A stretch of DNA of 64,000 nucleotides, from contig NZ_MSIE01000032.1 of the NCBI RefSeq assembly GCF_001921205.1, positions 58,227 to 122,226 of the forward strand, given 5' to 3'. This DNA is from Actinophytocola xanthii (lineage in GTDB: Bacteria > Actinomycetota > Actinomycetes > Mycobacteriales > Pseudonocardiaceae). The translations under genes and the position numbers were made by a program. The notes under the pieces were generated by a model. The model did no database searches, was not told the origin of the DNA, and worked only from the letters and a program-made list of their open reading frames with translations. Below, piece by piece: positions 30,811 through 41,902 of this stretch (within the stretch, counting starts at the first letter, position 1; each line of letters opens with the position of its first letter).

Positions 30811-32180
30811 GCCGTGTCGATGCCGTTCGTCGTGATCACCTGGCGGTACCAGTACGCGCTGTCCTTCCAGACCCGGCGCTGTGTCGGATAGTCGACGTGG
30901 ACGATGCCGAACCGCTTCGAGTAACCGTAGGCCCACTCGAAGTTGTCCAGCAGCGACCACACGAAGTATCCACGAAGGTCCACCCCTGACTCGATCGCCT
31001 GGTGCACGACGGTCAGGTGATCGCGCAGGTAGGAGATGCGCTCGTGGTCCCGGACGCCGTCGGGCGCCAGCTGGTCGTCGAACGCCGCGCCGTTCTCGGT
31101 GATCATCAGGGGGATCGGGGCGTACTCCTCGTGCAGCCGGTGCACCACCGCGCGCAGCCCCTGCGCGTCGATCGCCCAGCCCATCGCCGTCGTCGGCCCC
31201 GGTTGGTCGACGAACCGGACGTGCTCGCACGCCGGCCACGGCGACGGCCCCTCCTTCGGCTCGCCGGCGTCGACCAGGGTCGGCGCGTAGTAGTTGATCC
31301 CCAACACGTCCAGCGGCTGGGAGATCACCGCGAGGTCGCGGTCCTCGACGAAGGACCAGTCGCTCAGCGCCGAGGTGTCGCGCTGCACGTCGGCCGGGTA
31401 GTGGCCACGGAACAGCGGGTCGAGGAACAGCCGGTTGGCCAGCCCGTCGATGCGGCGCACCGCGTCGGTCGCCTCGGGCGAGGTCGCACCCGGCATGACC
31501 GCGGAGAGGTTGAGCGTGACCGACACCTGGGCGCCGGCCGGCAGCTCGGCACGCAGTGCCTCGACGCCGAGGCCGTGGGCCAGCAGCAGGTGGTGGGCAG
31601 CGCGCAGGGCCAGCGCCGGGTCGGTGTGGCCGGGTGCGTGCTCACCCGAGGCGTAGCCGAGGAAGGCCGCGCACCACGGCTCGTTCAGCGTGGTCCACAT
31701 GGGAACCCGGTCGCCGAGGCGCTCGGCGACCAGCCGGCTGTACTCGGCGAAGCGCGACGCGGTGTCGCGGGCGCCCCAGCCGCCGAGGTCCTCCAGCTCC
31801 TGTGGCAGGTCCCAGTGGTAGAGCGTCAGCACCGGGGTGATGCCGTGCCCGAGCAGCTCGTCCACCAGCCGCTCGTAGTGGTCCAGCCCGGCCTGGTTGG
31901 CCGGTCCCCGGCCGCCCGGCTGCACCCGCGGCCAGGACACCGAGAACCGGTACGCCGGCAGGCCGAGCTCGGCCATCAGGGCGACGTCGGAGCGGAACTG
32001 GCGGTAGTGCTCGGCGGCGACGTCACCGGTGTCGCCGCCCAGAACCCGACCCGGCGTGTGCGCGAACGTGTCCCAGATCGACGGACCACGACCGTCTACA
32101 GTGGTCGACCCTTCGATCTGGTACGCGGCCGTAGCAGCGCCCCACACGAAATCCGGTGGGAACGTGAGCCTGCCTGTCAT
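30807..32180 (-). CDS. GH1 beta-glucosidase
   Basis: A 457-residue cytoplasmic family 1 glycoside hydrolase with no signal peptide. It starts with [33 protein letters not shown]. The acid/base is E167 in TLNEPW and the nucleophile E362 in ITENGAAF. It hydrolyses beta-glucosides brought in by the adjoining transporter to glucose. Linked to the transporter and LacI genes by ATGA overlaps at both ends. The secreted GH16 enzyme under the same operator type suggests beta-1,3-gluco-oligosaccharides, though cellobiose is also a usual substrate. Confidence 0.96.
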   Translation of the reverse strand: MTGRLTFPPDFVWGAATAAYQIEGSTTVDGRGPSIWDTFAHTPGRVLGGDTGDVAAEHYRQFRSDVALMAELGLPAYRFSVSWPRVQPGGRGPANQAGLDHYERLVDELLGHGITPVLTLYHWDLPQELEDLGGWGARDTASRFAEYSRLVAERLGDRVPMWTTLNEPWCAAFLGYASGEHAPGHTDPALALRAAHHLLLAHGLGVEALRAELPAGAQVSVTLNLSAVMPGATSPEATDAVRRIDGLANRLFLDPLFRGHYPADVQRDTSALSDWSFVEDRDLAVISQPLDVLGINYYAPTLVDAGEPKEGPSPWPACEHVRFVDQPGPTTAMGWAIDAQGLRAVVHRLHEEYAPIPLMITENGAAFDDQLAPDGVRDHERISYLRDHLTVVHQAIESGVDLRGYFVWSLLDNFEWAYGYSKRFGIVHVDYPTQRRVWKDSAYWYRQVITTNGIDTA

Positions 32181-33040
32181 CCCTTCACCGCCCCTTGCAT
32201 GATGCCTCCAATGATCTGACGACCGAGCAGCAGGAACACGAGCAACATCGGGAAGGTGGCGATCACCGTGCCCGCGAGCACCAGCGAGTAGTCCACCTCG
32301 ATACCGCTCGCCGTGTTGGCGATCGCCACCTGAACCGTGGGGTTCTGCGTGTTGAGCAGGATGAGCGGCCAGAACAGGTCGTTCCAGTAGGTGATGAACG
32401 TGAGCAGGCCCAGTACCGCGGCGCCGGGCCGGGCCACCGGCAGGACCACGCTCCAGTAGATGCGTGCCGTGCTCGCCCCGTCGACCCGGCCGGCCTCGAG
32501 CAGCTCGGTCGGCATCGCAGAGGACAGGTACTGGCGCATGAAGAACACGCCGAACGCGCTCATCAGGGCCGGCAGGATCACCCCGCGCAGGTCGTTGGCC
32601 CACCCGAACCACTGCGTCACCATGATGTACAGCGGGATGATCGAGAGCTGGGTCGGCACCAGCATCGTCGCGACGACGCTGGTGAACAGGGCGTTGCGGC
32701 CGCGGAAGGCCAGCTTGGCGAAGGCGAACCCGGCGAGCGTCGAGGTGAACACCACCGCCACGGTGATCGTCCCGGCGACGATCACCGAGTTCGTCAGCGC
32801 CAGCCCGAACTTGCCCTGCTCGAACGCGGTGGACAGGTTGTCCCAGAGGTTGCCCCCCGGCACCAGCGGCGGCGGGTAGTTGCTGACCGCCGACTGGTCC
32901 CGCGAGGAGACCACGAGCGACCAGTAGAGCGGGAAGATCGAGAACAGGATGATCACGAACAGGATCACGTACACGCCACGGCCGGCCGCGGCGGGATCCT
33001 TGACGGGGCGTCGGGGTCGGGTGGCGACCGTTGTGGTCAT
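32177..33040 (-). CDS. Sugar ABC transporter permease (MalG/CebG type)
   Basis: A 287-residue inner-membrane subunit with six helices. The cytoplasmic EAA loop reads [25 protein letters not shown], the site that docks the ATPase. The N-terminal tail is positively charged ([16 protein letters not shown]). No ATPase gene is in the operon, so a shared MsiK-type ATPase encoded elsewhere is probably used, as for cellobiose transport in Streptomyces. Confidence 0.95.
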   Translation of the reverse strand: MTTTVATRPRRPVKDPAAAGRGVYVILFVIILFSIFPLYWSLVVSSRDQSAVSNYPPPLVPGGNLWDNLSTAFEQGKFGLALTNSVIVAGTITVAVVFTSTLAGFAFAKLAFRGRNALFTSVVATMLVPTQLSIIPLYIMVTQWFGWANDLRGVILPALMSAFGVFFMRQYLSSAMPTELLEAGRVDGASTARIYWSVVLPVARPGAAVLGLLTFITYWNDLFWPLILLNTQNPTVQVAIANTASGIEVDYSLVLAGTVIATFPMLLVFLLLGRQIIGGIMQGAVKG

Positions 33041-33041
33041 G

Positions 33042-34040
33042 TCAGTCCTCCGCCGAGCGGATCCGGCGCACCAGCAGGAAGTTGGCCAGCGCGACGACCA
33101 CCGTGACGAGGAACAGCGTCCAGGCGATCGCGGCCCCGTAGCCGTACCGGCCGTTGGTCCAGAACTGCTGGTACAGGTAGAGCACGACGGTCTGGAACTG
33201 CCGCTCCGAGCCGCCGTTGTTGTTGCGCGTGGTGTCGAACAGGAACGGTTCGGCGAACAGCTGCAACGCGCCGATCGTGGAGACGACGACGGTGAAGATG
33301 ATCGTCGGGCGCAGGCTGGGGATCGTCACGTGCCAGAACTGCTGCCACTTGCTCGCGCCGTCGATCGAGGCCGACTCGTAGAGCTCGTAGGGGACCGTCT
33401 GCATCGCGGCCAGGTAGATCAGCGCGTTGTAGCCGGTCCAGTGCCAGGTCACCATGGCCGAGACGGCGAGCCAGGAGCTCCACTTCTCCGCCCGCCAGTC
33501 GATCGGGTTCTCGATGAAGGGCTGGAGGAACCAGTTCAGCAGCCCGAAGTCCCGGGCGAACATCTGGTTGAAGATCAGCGCGACCGCCGCGACCGAGGTG
33601 ATGTAGGGGACGAGCACGCCCATTCGCAGGAACAGCCGGCCGCGCAGCTTGTAGTTCAGCAGGTGCGCGATCCCCAGCGCCAGCAACAGCTGCGGCACCG
33701 TCGAGACCAGGCCGATGCCGAACGTGTTGAGCAGGGCGTTGTGGAAGTTCTCGTCGCCGAGCAGGTTCTGGTAGTTCTCCAACCCGACCGAGGTGTCCTC
33801 GCTGCCGGGCCGGCGCGGGCTCCACGACGTCGTCGAGATGACCGCCGTGTAGATCAGGGGGAACAGGCCGAACACCGCGAACAGCCCGAAGAACGGGAAG
33901 ATGTAGAGGTACGGCGAGCCCTTGACGTCCAGGCGGTAGAGACGGGAGCGCCAGGCCTGCCGGTGCGGCGACGCCTGTCCCGGAGGACGCCGCCGGGTCT
34001 GTCCCGGCGGCGCCCCCCGGTGGTCCAGGTCGGCTGTCAT
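33042..34040 (-). CDS. Sugar ABC transporter permease (MalF/CebF type)
   Basis: A 332-residue partner permease. The long cytoplasmic N-terminus (about 40 residues, Pro/Arg-rich) is followed by six helices, including YLYIFPFFGLFAVFGLFPLIYTAVI. The EAA loop is ESASIDGASKWQQFWHVTIPSLRP. Start ATG 34040 overlaps the binding-protein stop, and one base separates its stop from the MalG-type gene start. Forms the translocation pore with the preceding permease. Confidence 0.95.
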   Translation of the reverse strand: MTADLDHRGAPPGQTRRRPPGQASPHRQAWRSRLYRLDVKGSPYLYIFPFFGLFAVFGLFPLIYTAVISTTSWSPRRPGSEDTSVGLENYQNLLGDENFHNALLNTFGIGLVSTVPQLLLALGIAHLLNYKLRGRLFLRMGVLVPYITSVAAVALIFNQMFARDFGLLNWFLQPFIENPIDWRAEKWSSWLAVSAMVTWHWTGYNALIYLAAMQTVPYELYESASIDGASKWQQFWHVTIPSLRPTIIFTVVVSTIGALQLFAEPFLFDTTRNNNGGSERQFQTVVLYLYQQFWTNGRYGYGAAIAWTLFLVTVVVALANFLLVRRIRSAED

Positions 34041-35326
34041 CCTTCGCCCGCGGCGGCCTTGATGTCGTTCATCGCCGACTCCCAGGCCTCGTCGGGATCC
34101 GTGCCCTGTTCGACGCTGTTCAGCGCGCCGGCGAAGGTGTTGCCGATGACCCCGCTCTCCGGGCCGTAGATCTGCACCGGCGCGTTCTCCAGCGACTCGG
34201 GGAAGATCTTGCCCGCCGGTGCGTTGGAGAAGAACTCCGAGGTGTAGTCCGCGACCTCGGGCTCGGTCCAGGTGCTGGTCTGGCTCGGGAAGTTGCCGAT
34301 CATCTTGAACAGCTTGATGTTCTGCTCGGGAGCGGTCAGCCACTTGGCGAGCTCGACGGCGGCCTCGGTGTTGGCGCCCTGGCTGGGCACCGTCAGATAG
34401 GAGCCGCCCCAGTTGCCCGAGCCGCCGGGGATCTTCGCGATGTCCCACTTGCCCTTGGTGTCGGCGGCGTTGGCCTGGATGTAGCCCATCATCCACGCCG
34501 GGCAGGTGACCGTGGCGAACTGACCCTTCTGGAAACCGGTGTTCCACTCGGGCGAGAACTCCGCCAACGCGGCGGACTGGCCCTTCTCGATGGCCTGCAC
34601 CGACAGGTCCCAGGCGTCGCGGACGGCCTGGTTCTCCTCGACGACGAGGTCACCCTCGGCGTTGTAGTAGGTCTCCTCCTCGTTGCCGATGATGCCGGTG
34701 AACACGTGACCGCCCGCGTCGAACCACTTGACCTTCGGCGACTTGCTCAGGAACCGGTCGCCGACGGCGACGTAGTCCTCCCACGTGCTCCACAGCGCGG
34801 ACACCTCGTCCCGCTCGGTGGGCAGGCCGGCGGCGGCGAACAGGTCCTTGCGGTAGCAGATCGCGAGGCCGCCGATGTCGGTCGGCAGGCCGATCAGCGT
34901 GTTCCCGTCCACGGTGGACGCCCGCTGGACCGTCGACTCCGTCCACTGCCCGGTGTCCACGTTCTGGTCGCGGAAGTTGACGAACTTGTCCGGCTGGCCG
35001 ATGTAGCCCGAGATCTGCCCGACCTCGATCACTTCGAGGTCGGCCGCGCCGGAGCCGGCGGTCAGCCTGGCCTGGAGGTTCTGGTGGTGGGTACCGAAGT
35101 CGCTCCGGTTCTCCACGATCTTGATGTTGTCGTGCTGGCGCTCGTACTCGTCGTAGAGCGACCGGTTGTCCGGTAACGAGAAGCTGTCGCCGAAGACGTT
35201 GACCGTCAACGTGATCTCACCGTTGGGGTCCGCGCCCTCCTCGCCGCTCCCGCACGCGGCGAGCACGAGGGCGCTGGCCGCGGTGAGCGCCGCCATAGCG
35301 CGCGCGGGTCGTCGTGACGTTCGCAT
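34037..35326 (-). CDS. Sugar-binding lipoprotein (CebE-like, family 1)
   Basis: A 429-residue extracellular binding protein. The signal MAALTAASALVLAAC ends in a lipobox cysteine, followed by GSGEEGADPNGE. The body has the family 1 layout, with EYERQHDNIKIVENRSDFGTHHQNL and WDIAKIPGGSGNWGGSYLTVP. It captures an oligosaccharide for the two permeases. ATG 35326 has an AGGAGG site about 6 bases upstream. First gene of the operon; its promoter carries a LacI-type operator. Confidence 0.94.
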   Translation of the reverse strand: MRTSRRPARAMAALTAASALVLAACGSGEEGADPNGEITLTVNVFGDSFSLPDNRSLYDEYERQHDNIKIVENRSDFGTHHQNLQARLTAGSGAADLEVIEVGQISGYIGQPDKFVNFRDQNVDTGQWTESTVQRASTVDGNTLIGLPTDIGGLAICYRKDLFAAAGLPTERDEVSALWSTWEDYVAVGDRFLSKSPKVKWFDAGGHVFTGIIGNEEETYYNAEGDLVVEENQAVRDAWDLSVQAIEKGQSAALAEFSPEWNTGFQKGQFATVTCPAWMMGYIQANAADTKGKWDIAKIPGGSGNWGGSYLTVPSQGANTEAAVELAKWLTAPEQNIKLFKMIGNFPSQTSTWTEPEVADYTSEFFSNAPAGKIFPESLENAPVQIYGPESGVIGNTFAGALNSVEQGTDPDEAWESAMNDIKAAAGEG

Positions 35327-35386
35327 GTGGGGCCTCCTGCGGCCGGCCGACCGGCCACGTCGCTGTGGTGTGTCGCGGTTCGAACG

Positions 35387-35440
35387 TGAGAGCGCTCTCA
35401 TGAACGCCCGAAGAATGTCGTCCCCACATGCGCATGTCAA
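35387..35440 (-). promoter_or_regulatory. Promoter and CebR-like operator of the beta-glucoside operon
   Basis: On the minus strand TTGACA (35435-35440), a 17-base spacer and CATTCT (35412-35417) form a near-consensus promoter. The perfect 14-base palindrome TGAGAGCGCTCTCA (35387-35400) begins about 11 bases after the -10, at the expected transcription start, a road-block position. It resembles the actinomycete CebR site TGGGAGCGCTCCCA. Confidence 0.85.
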
Positions 35441-35474
35441 GAGTTCGTAACCGGGCTGTTGCCGAGCCGGGGAA

Positions 35475-35515
35475 CCGGTTCTCCCGCACCAAGGGACGGG
35501 GTGCGGGAGAACCGG
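35475..35515 (-). terminator. Strong hairpin terminator of the GH16 gene
   Basis: CCGGTTCTCCCGCACC (35475-35490) pairs perfectly over 16 bases with 35500-35515, leaving a 9-base loop. It lies about 60 bases past the stop of the GH16 gene read on the minus strand and separates it from the downstream sugar operon. No U-run is present, as is usual in actinomycetes. Confidence 0.75.
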
Positions 35516-35577
35516 CGGGCGATCCGTTTCCAGGTGGCCATCTGGTCAGGCGGACCGCTGTCGGTGCCGCGCCGGGA

Positions 35578-36960
35578 TCAGCGGGCGAAGTTGAACCAGT
35601 TGACGTTCACGAAGTCGGCCGGCTGGCCGCTGCTGAACGTCAGGTAGACGTCGTGCACGCCGGTCGTCGGGCTGATGTTGGCCGGCACCGTGCGCCAGCT
35701 CTCCCAGCCGCCGGTGTTGCCGACCGAGAAGCTGCCGATCGGCGTCGCCGTCGGCGAGCCCAGCCGCACCTCGACCAACCCGCTGACCCCGCCGGCCGCC
35801 CCGGAGGCGACCCTGGCCACGAACTGCCTGGCCGGCGTCGAGCCGAAGTCGATGCGGTTGTACCGGGCCCAGTCGCCGTTCGCGGCCCAGCCGACGTAGC
35901 CGCCACCGTCGACGTCGGTCGTGGTGCCGGTGGACAGCCCACTCTGCTGCTGGAAGCCCTCGGCCTGGATGCGCTCGTAGGCGTTGCCGCCGGGCGGCGG
36001 CGGCTCCTGGCCGCCTCCGCCGCGGGTCCACACCGCCACGTAGTCGACCAGCATCGAGCGGCCGGGCACGGTCTCGGGCACCGGCGTCGCCCGGCCGGCG
36101 ACACCGTCGGGGAAGCCGCCGCCCATGGCGACGTTGAGGATGATGAAGTAGCCGGCGTGGCTGGTCATCTGGTTCCACGTGTCGGCCGGCAGCTGGTTCT
36201 GGCTGATGCTGTGGAACTGTTGGCCGTCGACGTACCAGCGGAGCTGGTTGGGCGAGACGCTCTGGTCCCATTCGAAGCGGTAGGTGTGGAAGGCCGACTG
36301 GCAGCTCGCGCCGGGACAGGCGCGGCTCGCGCCGATGCCGTTGGTCTCGTTGCACGGCCCGCCGGGCGAGACGCCACAGTGGAGCACGCCCCAGACGGAG
36401 TTGATCCCGTTGACGTTCTCCATGATGTCGTACTCGCCGATACCCGGCCAGTTCCAGTAGTTGCCGCGGTAGGGCGAGCCGAGCGCCCAGAACGCCGGCC
36501 AGTAGCCGAGGGCGGCGTTGCCGGTCACGTTCGGCATCTGGATCCGGCCCTCGATGCGCAGCACGCCGCCGGCCGGCGGCCGGAAGTTCGACCGCTGGGT
36601 CTCGATGCGCCCGGAGGTCCAGTTCCCGGCGGCGTCGCGCAGCGGGGTGATGCGCAGGTTTCCGGCGCCGTCGTGGCTGAGGTTCGCGGGGTTGTTGGTG
36701 TGCGCGGCGATCTCGCCGGTGCCCCAGTTGGCCGGACCGCCGGGATAGCCGTGACCCAGGTCGATGATCCAGTTGGCGCTGGAGGGGAGCGTGTTCGCCG
36801 CGCCGGTGAAGTCGTCACCCCAGACCTGGGTCCAGCCGGGGTCCGGTGGCGGGATGGCGGCCTGCGCGGGGGCGGCCAGGGGGAGCACGGCCACCGCGAC
36901 GGCGGCGCCGATGGCGGATAGTCGGGACAGCCGGCGGTGGGCAGGGGGAGATTGGGGCAT
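35578..36960 (-). CDS. Secreted GH16 endo-beta-1,3-glucanase with CBM6
   Basis: A 460-residue exported enzyme. A signal peptide (LSAIGAAVAVAVLPLAAPAQA) is followed by a GH16 domain with the catalytic box GEYDIMEN (nucleophile E176, D178, acid/base E181), as in laminarinases. A Pro/Gly linker (EPPPPGGN) leads to a C-terminal CBM6 (about 325-460, YERIQAEGF...GWAANGDWARYNRIDF). It would cut fungal or plant beta-1,3-glucans outside the cell, and the fragments could then enter through the neighbouring transporter. GAGGAGG lies upstream of the ATG. It shares the operator motif of the sugar operon. Confidence 0.95.
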   Translation of the reverse strand: MPQSPPAHRRLSRLSAIGAAVAVAVLPLAAPAQAAIPPPDPGWTQVWGDDFTGAANTLPSSANWIIDLGHGYPGGPANWGTGEIAAHTNNPANLSHDGAGNLRITPLRDAAGNWTSGRIETQRSNFRPPAGGVLRIEGRIQMPNVTGNAALGYWPAFWALGSPYRGNYWNWPGIGEYDIMENVNGINSVWGVLHCGVSPGGPCNETNGIGASRACPGASCQSAFHTYRFEWDQSVSPNQLRWYVDGQQFHSISQNQLPADTWNQMTSHAGYFIILNVAMGGGFPDGVAGRATPVPETVPGRSMLVDYVAVWTRGGGGQEPPPPGGNAYERIQAEGFQQQSGLSTGTTTDVDGGGYVGWAANGDWARYNRIDFGSTPARQFVARVASGAAGGVSGLVEVRLGSPTATPIGSFSVGNTGGWESWRTVPANISPTTGVHDVYLTFSSGQPADFVNVNWFNFAR

Positions 36961-37032
36961 GGCGGTGACCTCCTCGTCACGCTCGGGCAGGGTTCCGAGT
37001 GCCTATGCAGGCCGCAGATATTGCCGGTGCCA

Positions 37033-37061
37033 ATGGAAGCGCTCTCACGTCCGGATGTCAA
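37033..37061 (-). promoter_or_regulatory. Promoter and CebR-like operator of the GH16 gene
   Basis: On the minus strand TTGACA (37056-37061), 17 bases, then TTCCAT (37033-37038). The dyad TGGAAGCGCTCTCA (37034-37047) covers the -10 and half the spacer. It agrees with the operator at 35387 at 12 of 14 positions, so one LacI repressor probably controls both units. The rest of 36961-37333 is the GH16 leader on one side and the gltB promoter region on the other. Confidence 0.8.
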
Positions 37062-37249
37062 CCGGTGCTCACTCAGCGTCACGCTTCCCTTTCCCCCATG
37101 CTCGGTTACCCTGGAGTAGCTCGGAGCCGACCGGCCGGACGTCCCTCACCCGGGGCGGGGGCCCGCATATCGCGTGGATCAGGCAAATCGTTACACCCGA
37201 TGCCCTCGATTCCACGCTCGACGCGTAGCTCACTGGGTTTCGGGACTGT

Positions 37250-37333
37250 TAAGCTCGCGTCAACACGCGGGCCACTGGCGTCCCGCGCCCAGGTACCACC
37301 ACTGAGCGCGAGGACGACGAGGGAGGTCGACGC
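37250..37333 (+). promoter_or_regulatory. Possible gltB promoter and leader
   Basis: TAAGCT (37250-37255) is a -10 candidate in a locally less GC-rich patch, giving a leader of about 72 bases. GAGGGAGG (37319-37326) is a strong ribosome binding site before GTG 37334. I could not identify a convincing -35 or a GlnR site, although GlnR control would be expected for a GOGAT gene. Confidence 0.35.
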
Positions 37334-40300
37334 GTGATTTTTTCTGCCATTCCCACTGCGCAGGGTCTCTACGACCCCGATGCTGAGCGTGACGCGTGTG
37401 GCGTGGCGATGGTCGCCGACATCCAGGGTCGCCGGTCCCACGGGATCGTCACCGACGCCCTGGTCGCCTTGGCCAACCTCGAGCACCGAGGGGCCGCGGG
37501 CGCCGAGCCGACCAGCGGCGACGGGGCGGGCATCCTGCTCCAGCTGCCCGACGAGCTGCTCCGCGCCGTAGTCGACTTCGACCTGCCCGAGCCCGACGAG
37601 CAGGGCGCGCACACCTACGCGACGGGGCTCGCGTTCCTGCCCCAGGACCCCGACCAGCGGGCCAACGCCGTCTCGCTGATCGAGCGCGTCGCCGGCGAGG
37701 AGGGGCTGGAGGTGCTCGGCTGGCGCGAGGTGCCGGTCGCCCCCACCGCCGCCGACGTCGGACCGACGGCGCTGTCGGTCATGCCGTACTTCGCCATGCC
37801 GTTCGTGACCGCCCGGGCGGGTGCCTCGAGCAACCGGCCGGCCGGCATCGAGCTGGACCGGCTGACCCTCTGCCTGCGCAAGCGTGCCGAGCACGAGAGC
37901 GTCGCGGCCGGCTGCGGGGTGTACTTCCCCTCGCTGTCCGCGCGCACGCTCGTCTACAAGGGAATGCTGACCACCGCGCAGCTGCCGGTGTTCTTCGCCG
38001 ACCTCACCGACGAGCGGCTGACCAGCGCGATCGCCCTGGTGCACAGCCGGTTCTCGACCAACACGTTCCCCTCCTGGCCGCTGGCCCACCCCTTTCGGTT
38101 CGTCGCGCACAACGGTGAGATCAACACGATCCGCGGCAACCGCAACCGGATGCGGGCCCGCGAAGCGTTGTTGGCCAGCGACCGGATCCCCGGCGACCTG
38201 AGCCGTCTCTACCCGATCTGCGACCCCGACGGTTCCGACTCCGCCTCCTTCGACGAGGTCCTGGAGCTGCTGCACCTCGGCGGGCGGTCGCTGCCGCACT
38301 CGGTGTTGATGATGATCCCGGAGGCCTGGGAGAACAACACCGCGATGGACCCGAAGCGGAAGGCGTTCTACAGGTTTCACGCGAGCCTGATGGAGCCGTG
38401 GGACGGGCCCGCCAGCGTCACCTTCTCCGATGGAACGCTGGTCGGAGCGGTGCTCGACCGCAACGGCCTGCGCCCGGCCAGGTGGTGGCGGACCCGCGAC
38501 GACCGCGTCGTGCTGGCCAGCGAGACCGGCGTGCTCGACGTGCCGCCGGACCAGGTCGTGGCCAAGGGGCGCCTCCAGCCGGGCCGGATGTTCCTGGTGG
38601 ACACCGCGGCCGGCAAGATCGTCGACGACGACGAGATCAAGACCGCGCTCGCCGCGGAGCTGCCCTACGAGGAGTGGCTGCACGCCGGGCTGCTCAAGAT
38701 CGCGCACCTGCCCGACCGCGAGCACGTCGTGCAGACCAACGAGTCCGTCCTGCGCCGCCAGCTCTCCTTCGGCTACACCGAGGAGGAGCTCAAGATCCTG
38801 CTCGCGCCGATGGCACTGACCGGTGCCGAGCCGATCGGCTCGATGGGCTCGGACACCCCGCCGGCCGCGCTGTCGCAGCGGTCACGGCTGCTCTACGACT
38901 ACTTCAAGCAGAACTTCGCCCAGGTGACCAACCCCCCGCTGGACGCGATCCGCGAGGAGATCGTCACCTCGGTGGAGCGGATCATGGGCCCCGAGCAGAA
39001 CCTGCTGCAGCCGAACCCGGCCTCCTGCCGGCACATCCAGCTGCCGTACCCGGTCATCGACAACGACGAGCTCGCCAAGCTCATCCACGTCAACGACGAC
39101 GGCGACATGCCCGGCTTCGCCTCGACGGTCGTCAACGGACTGTACGAAGTGGACGGCGGAGGCGAGGCGCTGGTGGAGGCCGTCGCCCGGGTGCGCCGGG
39201 AGGCCTCCGAGGCGATCACGGCCGGCGCGCGGATCCTCGTGCTCTCCGACCGGGACTCCGACCACCGGATGGCCCCGATCCCGTCGCTGCTGCTGGTGTC
39301 CGCCGTGCACCACCACCTGGTGCGCACCAAGGAGCGCCTGCGGGTCGCGCTGGTGGTGGAGACCGGTGACGCACGCGAGGTGCACCACGTCGCGCTGCTG
39401 CTCGGCTACGGCGCCGCGGCGGTCAACCCGTACCTGGCGTTCGAGACGATCGAGAACCAGATCCGCCGCGGCGTGGTCAGCGGTGTCGAGCCCGCCCAGG
39501 CGATCCGCAACTACGTCACGGCGTTGGTCAAGGGCGTCCTGAAGATCATGTCCAAGATGGGCATCTCGACGGTGGGTGCCTACACCGCGGCCCAGGTCTT
39601 CGAGGCCTTCGGGCTCGCGCAGGACGTCCTCGACGAGTACTTCACCGGAACCAGCTCCAAGCTCGGCGGCGTCGGCCTCGACGTGATCGCCGAGGAGGTG
39701 GCCCTGCGGCACCGCCGGGCCTACCCGGAGAACCCGACCGACCGGGCACACCGGCGGCTCGAGGCCGGCGGCGAGTACGCCTACCGGCGCGAGGGCGAGC
39801 TGCACCTGTTCACTCCGGAGACCGTCTTCCTGTTGCAGCACGCGACAAAGACCCGCAAGGAGGAGGTCTACCGCCGCTACGTCGACGAGGTCGAGCGCCT
39901 CAACCGCGAGGGTGGCGCCCTGCGGGGGCTGTTCCGGATGCGCACCGAGGAGCGCACGCCGGTGCCGCTGGAGGAGGTGGAGCCGGTGGAGAACATCCTC
40001 CGCCGGTTCAACACCGGCGCGATGTCCTACGGCTCGATCAGCGCGGAGGCGCACGAGACGCTGGCGATCGCGATGAACCGCATCGGCGGGCGCTCCAACA
40101 CCGGCGAGGGCGGCGAGGACACCGACCGCCTCTACGACCCGGAGCGGCGGTCGGCGATCAAGCAGATCGCCAGCGGGCGGTTCGGCGTCACCAGCGAGTA
40201 CCTGGTCAACGCGACCGACCTGCAGATCAAGATGGCACAGGGCGCGAAGCCGGGCGAGGGTGGGCAGCTGCCGCCGAACAAGGTGTGGCCGTGGATCGCC

Positions 40301-41902
40301 CGCACCCGGCACTCCACCGCCGGCGTCGGTCTGATCTCCCCGCCGCCGCACCACGACATCTACTCCATCGAGGACCTCGCCCAGCTCATCCACGACCTCA
40401 AGAACGCCAACGAGCAGGCTCGCGTCCACGTGAAGCTGGTCAGCGAGCTGGGTGTCGGCACGGTCGCCGCGGGCGTGTCCAAGGCGCACGCGGACGTCGT
40501 GCTGATCTCCGGGCACGACGGCGGCACCGGTGCCTCCCCGCTGAACTCGCTCAAGCACGCGGGCACGCCGTGGGAGGTCGGCCTCGCCGAGACCCAGCAG
40601 ACGTTGATGCTCAACGGCCTGCGCGACCGGATCACCGTCCAGGTGGACGGGGCGATGAAGACCGGCCGGGACGTGGTGATCGCCGCGTTGCTCGGCGCCG
40701 AGGAGTACGGCTTCGCCACCGCACCGCTGATCGTGGCCGGCTGCGTGATGATGCGGGTGTGCCACCTGGACACCTGTCCGGTCGGCGTGGCGACGCAGGA
40801 CCCGGCGCTGCGCGAGCGGTACACCGGCCAGGCCGAGCACGTGGTGAACTTCTTCCACTTCGTCGCGAACGAGGTACGGGAGCTGCTGGCCGAGCTCGGG
40901 TTCCGCACGCTCGACGAGGCGATCGGGCACGCCGAGCTGCTCGACGTCGACGACGCCGTCGAGCACTGGAAGGCGCGCGGGCTCGACCTCACGCCGATCT
41001 TCGCGGTGCCCGACACCGGCTACAGCAGCGCGCGGCGCCGGGTGCGTCCGCAGGACCACGGGCTGGCCGAGGCGCTGGACCGCACGCTGATCCAGCTCGC
41101 CGAGGCCGCGCTCGAGGACGCGCACCCGCTTCGGCTGGAACTGCCGGTGCGCAACGTGAACCGGACCGTGGGCACGCTGCTCGGCTCCGAGGTCACCCGC
41201 CGCTACGGCGGGGAGGGCCTGCCGGACGACACGATCCACATCGGACTCGAGGGCTCGGCCGGGCAGTCGCTCGGCGCGTTCCTGCCGGCCGGCATCACCC
41301 TGGACCTCGTCGGCGACGCGAACGACTACGTCGGCAAGGGCCTGTCCGGCGGACGGATCATCGTGCGGCCCCACCCCGACTCCCCGTTCGCCGCCGAGCA
41401 GCAGGTGATCGGCGGCAACGTGATCGGCTACGGCGCCACCGGCGGCGAGCTCTTCCTCCGCGGCCGCGTCGGGGAACGGTTCTGCGTCAGGAACTCCGGC
41501 GCGGTCGCGGTCGCCGAGGGCGTCGGCGACCACGCGTTCGAGTACATGACCGGCGGTCGGGCGGTGGTGCTCGGTCCGACCGGTCGCAACCTCGCCGCGG
41601 GCATGTCCGGCGGTATCGCCTACGTGCTCGACCTGAACAAGAAGATGGTCAACACCGCCATGGTGGAGCTCCAGCGGCCGACCGGGGAGGACCTCCGGTG
41701 GCTGCGCGAGGTGGTCACCGCACACCACAGGTACACCGGCTCGGCGGTGGCGGCGTCGCTGCTGGGTGACTGGACCCGACGTGCGGCGTCGTTCACCAAG
41801 GTGATGCCGCGCGACTACCAACGCGTGCTCGAGGCGATGCGGCTGGCGGCCGCCGAGGGACGCGACGTCGACAAGGCGGTCATGGAGGCTTCGCGTGGCT
41901 GA
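37334..41902 (+). CDS. gltB: Glutamate synthase (NADPH), large subunit
   Basis: A 1522-residue GOGAT alpha subunit that makes two glutamates from glutamine and 2-oxoglutarate. A 21-residue propeptide precedes C22 ([12 protein letters not shown]), the N-terminal nucleophile after processing. A class II amidotransferase domain, a central domain, an FMN-binding synthase domain ([41 protein letters not shown]) and the [3Fe-4S] ligands [19 protein letters not shown] follow. It ends in a GXGXG right-handed beta-helix domain. GTG 37334 is well supported by its ribosome binding site. The stop lies 8 bases inside gltD. Confidence 0.98.
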   Translation: MIFSAIPTAQGLYDPDAERDACGVAMVADIQGRRSHGIVTDALVALANLEHRGAAGAEPTSGDGAGILLQLPDELLRAVVDFDLPEPDEQGAHTYATGLAFLPQDPDQRANAVSLIERVAGEEGLEVLGWREVPVAPTAADVGPTALSVMPYFAMPFVTARAGASSNRPAGIELDRLTLCLRKRAEHESVAAGCGVYFPSLSARTLVYKGMLTTAQLPVFFADLTDERLTSAIALVHSRFSTNTFPSWPLAHPFRFVAHNGEINTIRGNRNRMRAREALLASDRIPGDLSRLYPICDPDGSDSASFDEVLELLHLGGRSLPHSVLMMIPEAWENNTAMDPKRKAFYRFHASLMEPWDGPASVTFSDGTLVGAVLDRNGLRPARWWRTRDDRVVLASETGVLDVPPDQVVAKGRLQPGRMFLVDTAAGKIVDDDEIKTALAAELPYEEWLHAGLLKIAHLPDREHVVQTNESVLRRQLSFGYTEEELKILLAPMALTGAEPIGSMGSDTPPAALSQRSRLLYDYFKQNFAQVTNPPLDAIREEIVTSVERIMGPEQNLLQPNPASCRHIQLPYPVIDNDELAKLIHVNDDGDMPGFASTVVNGLYEVDGGGEALVEAVARVRREASEAITAGARILVLSDRDSDHRMAPIPSLLLVSAVHHHLVRTKERLRVALVVETGDAREVHHVALLLGYGAAAVNPYLAFETIENQIRRGVVSGVEPAQAIRNYVTALVKGVLKIMSKMGISTVGAYTAAQVFEAFGLAQDVLDEYFTGTSSKLGGVGLDVIAEEVALRHRRAYPENPTDRAHRRLEAGGEYAYRREGELHLFTPETVFLLQHATKTRKEEVYRRYVDEVERLNREGGALRGLFRMRTEERTPVPLEEVEPVENILRRFNTGAMSYGSISAEAHETLAIAMNRIGGRSNTGEGGEDTDRLYDPERRSAIKQIASGRFGVTSEYLVNATDLQIKMAQGAKPGEGGQLPPNKVWPWIARTRHSTAGVGLISPPPHHDIYSIEDLAQLIHDLKNANEQARVHVKLVSELGVGTVAAGVSKAHADVVLISGHDGGTGASPLNSLKHAGTPWEVGLAETQQTLMLNGLRDRITVQVDGAMKTGRDVVIAALLGAEEYGFATAPLIVAGCVMMRVCHLDTCPVGVATQDPALRERYTGQAEHVVNFFHFVANEVRELLAELGFRTLDEAIGHAELLDVDDAVEHWKARGLDLTPIFAVPDTGYSSARRRVRPQDHGLAEALDRTLIQLAEAALEDAHPLRLELPVRNVNRTVGTLLGSEVTRRYGGEGLPDDTIHIGLEGSAGQSLGAFLPAGITLDLVGDANDYVGKGLSGGRIIVRPHPDSPFAAEQQVIGGNVIGYGATGGELFLRGRVGERFCVRNSGAVAVAEGVGDHAFEYMTGGRAVVLGPTGRNLAAGMSGGIAYVLDLNKKMVNTAMVELQRPTGEDLRWLREVVTAHHRYTGSAVAASLLGDWTRRAASFTKVMPRDYQRVLEAMRLAAAEGRDVDKAVMEASRG

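Noticed and set aside
37048..37249. GlnR site upstream of gltB
   Set aside because: GTTACACC near 37190 resembles half a site, but the expected second half is missing.
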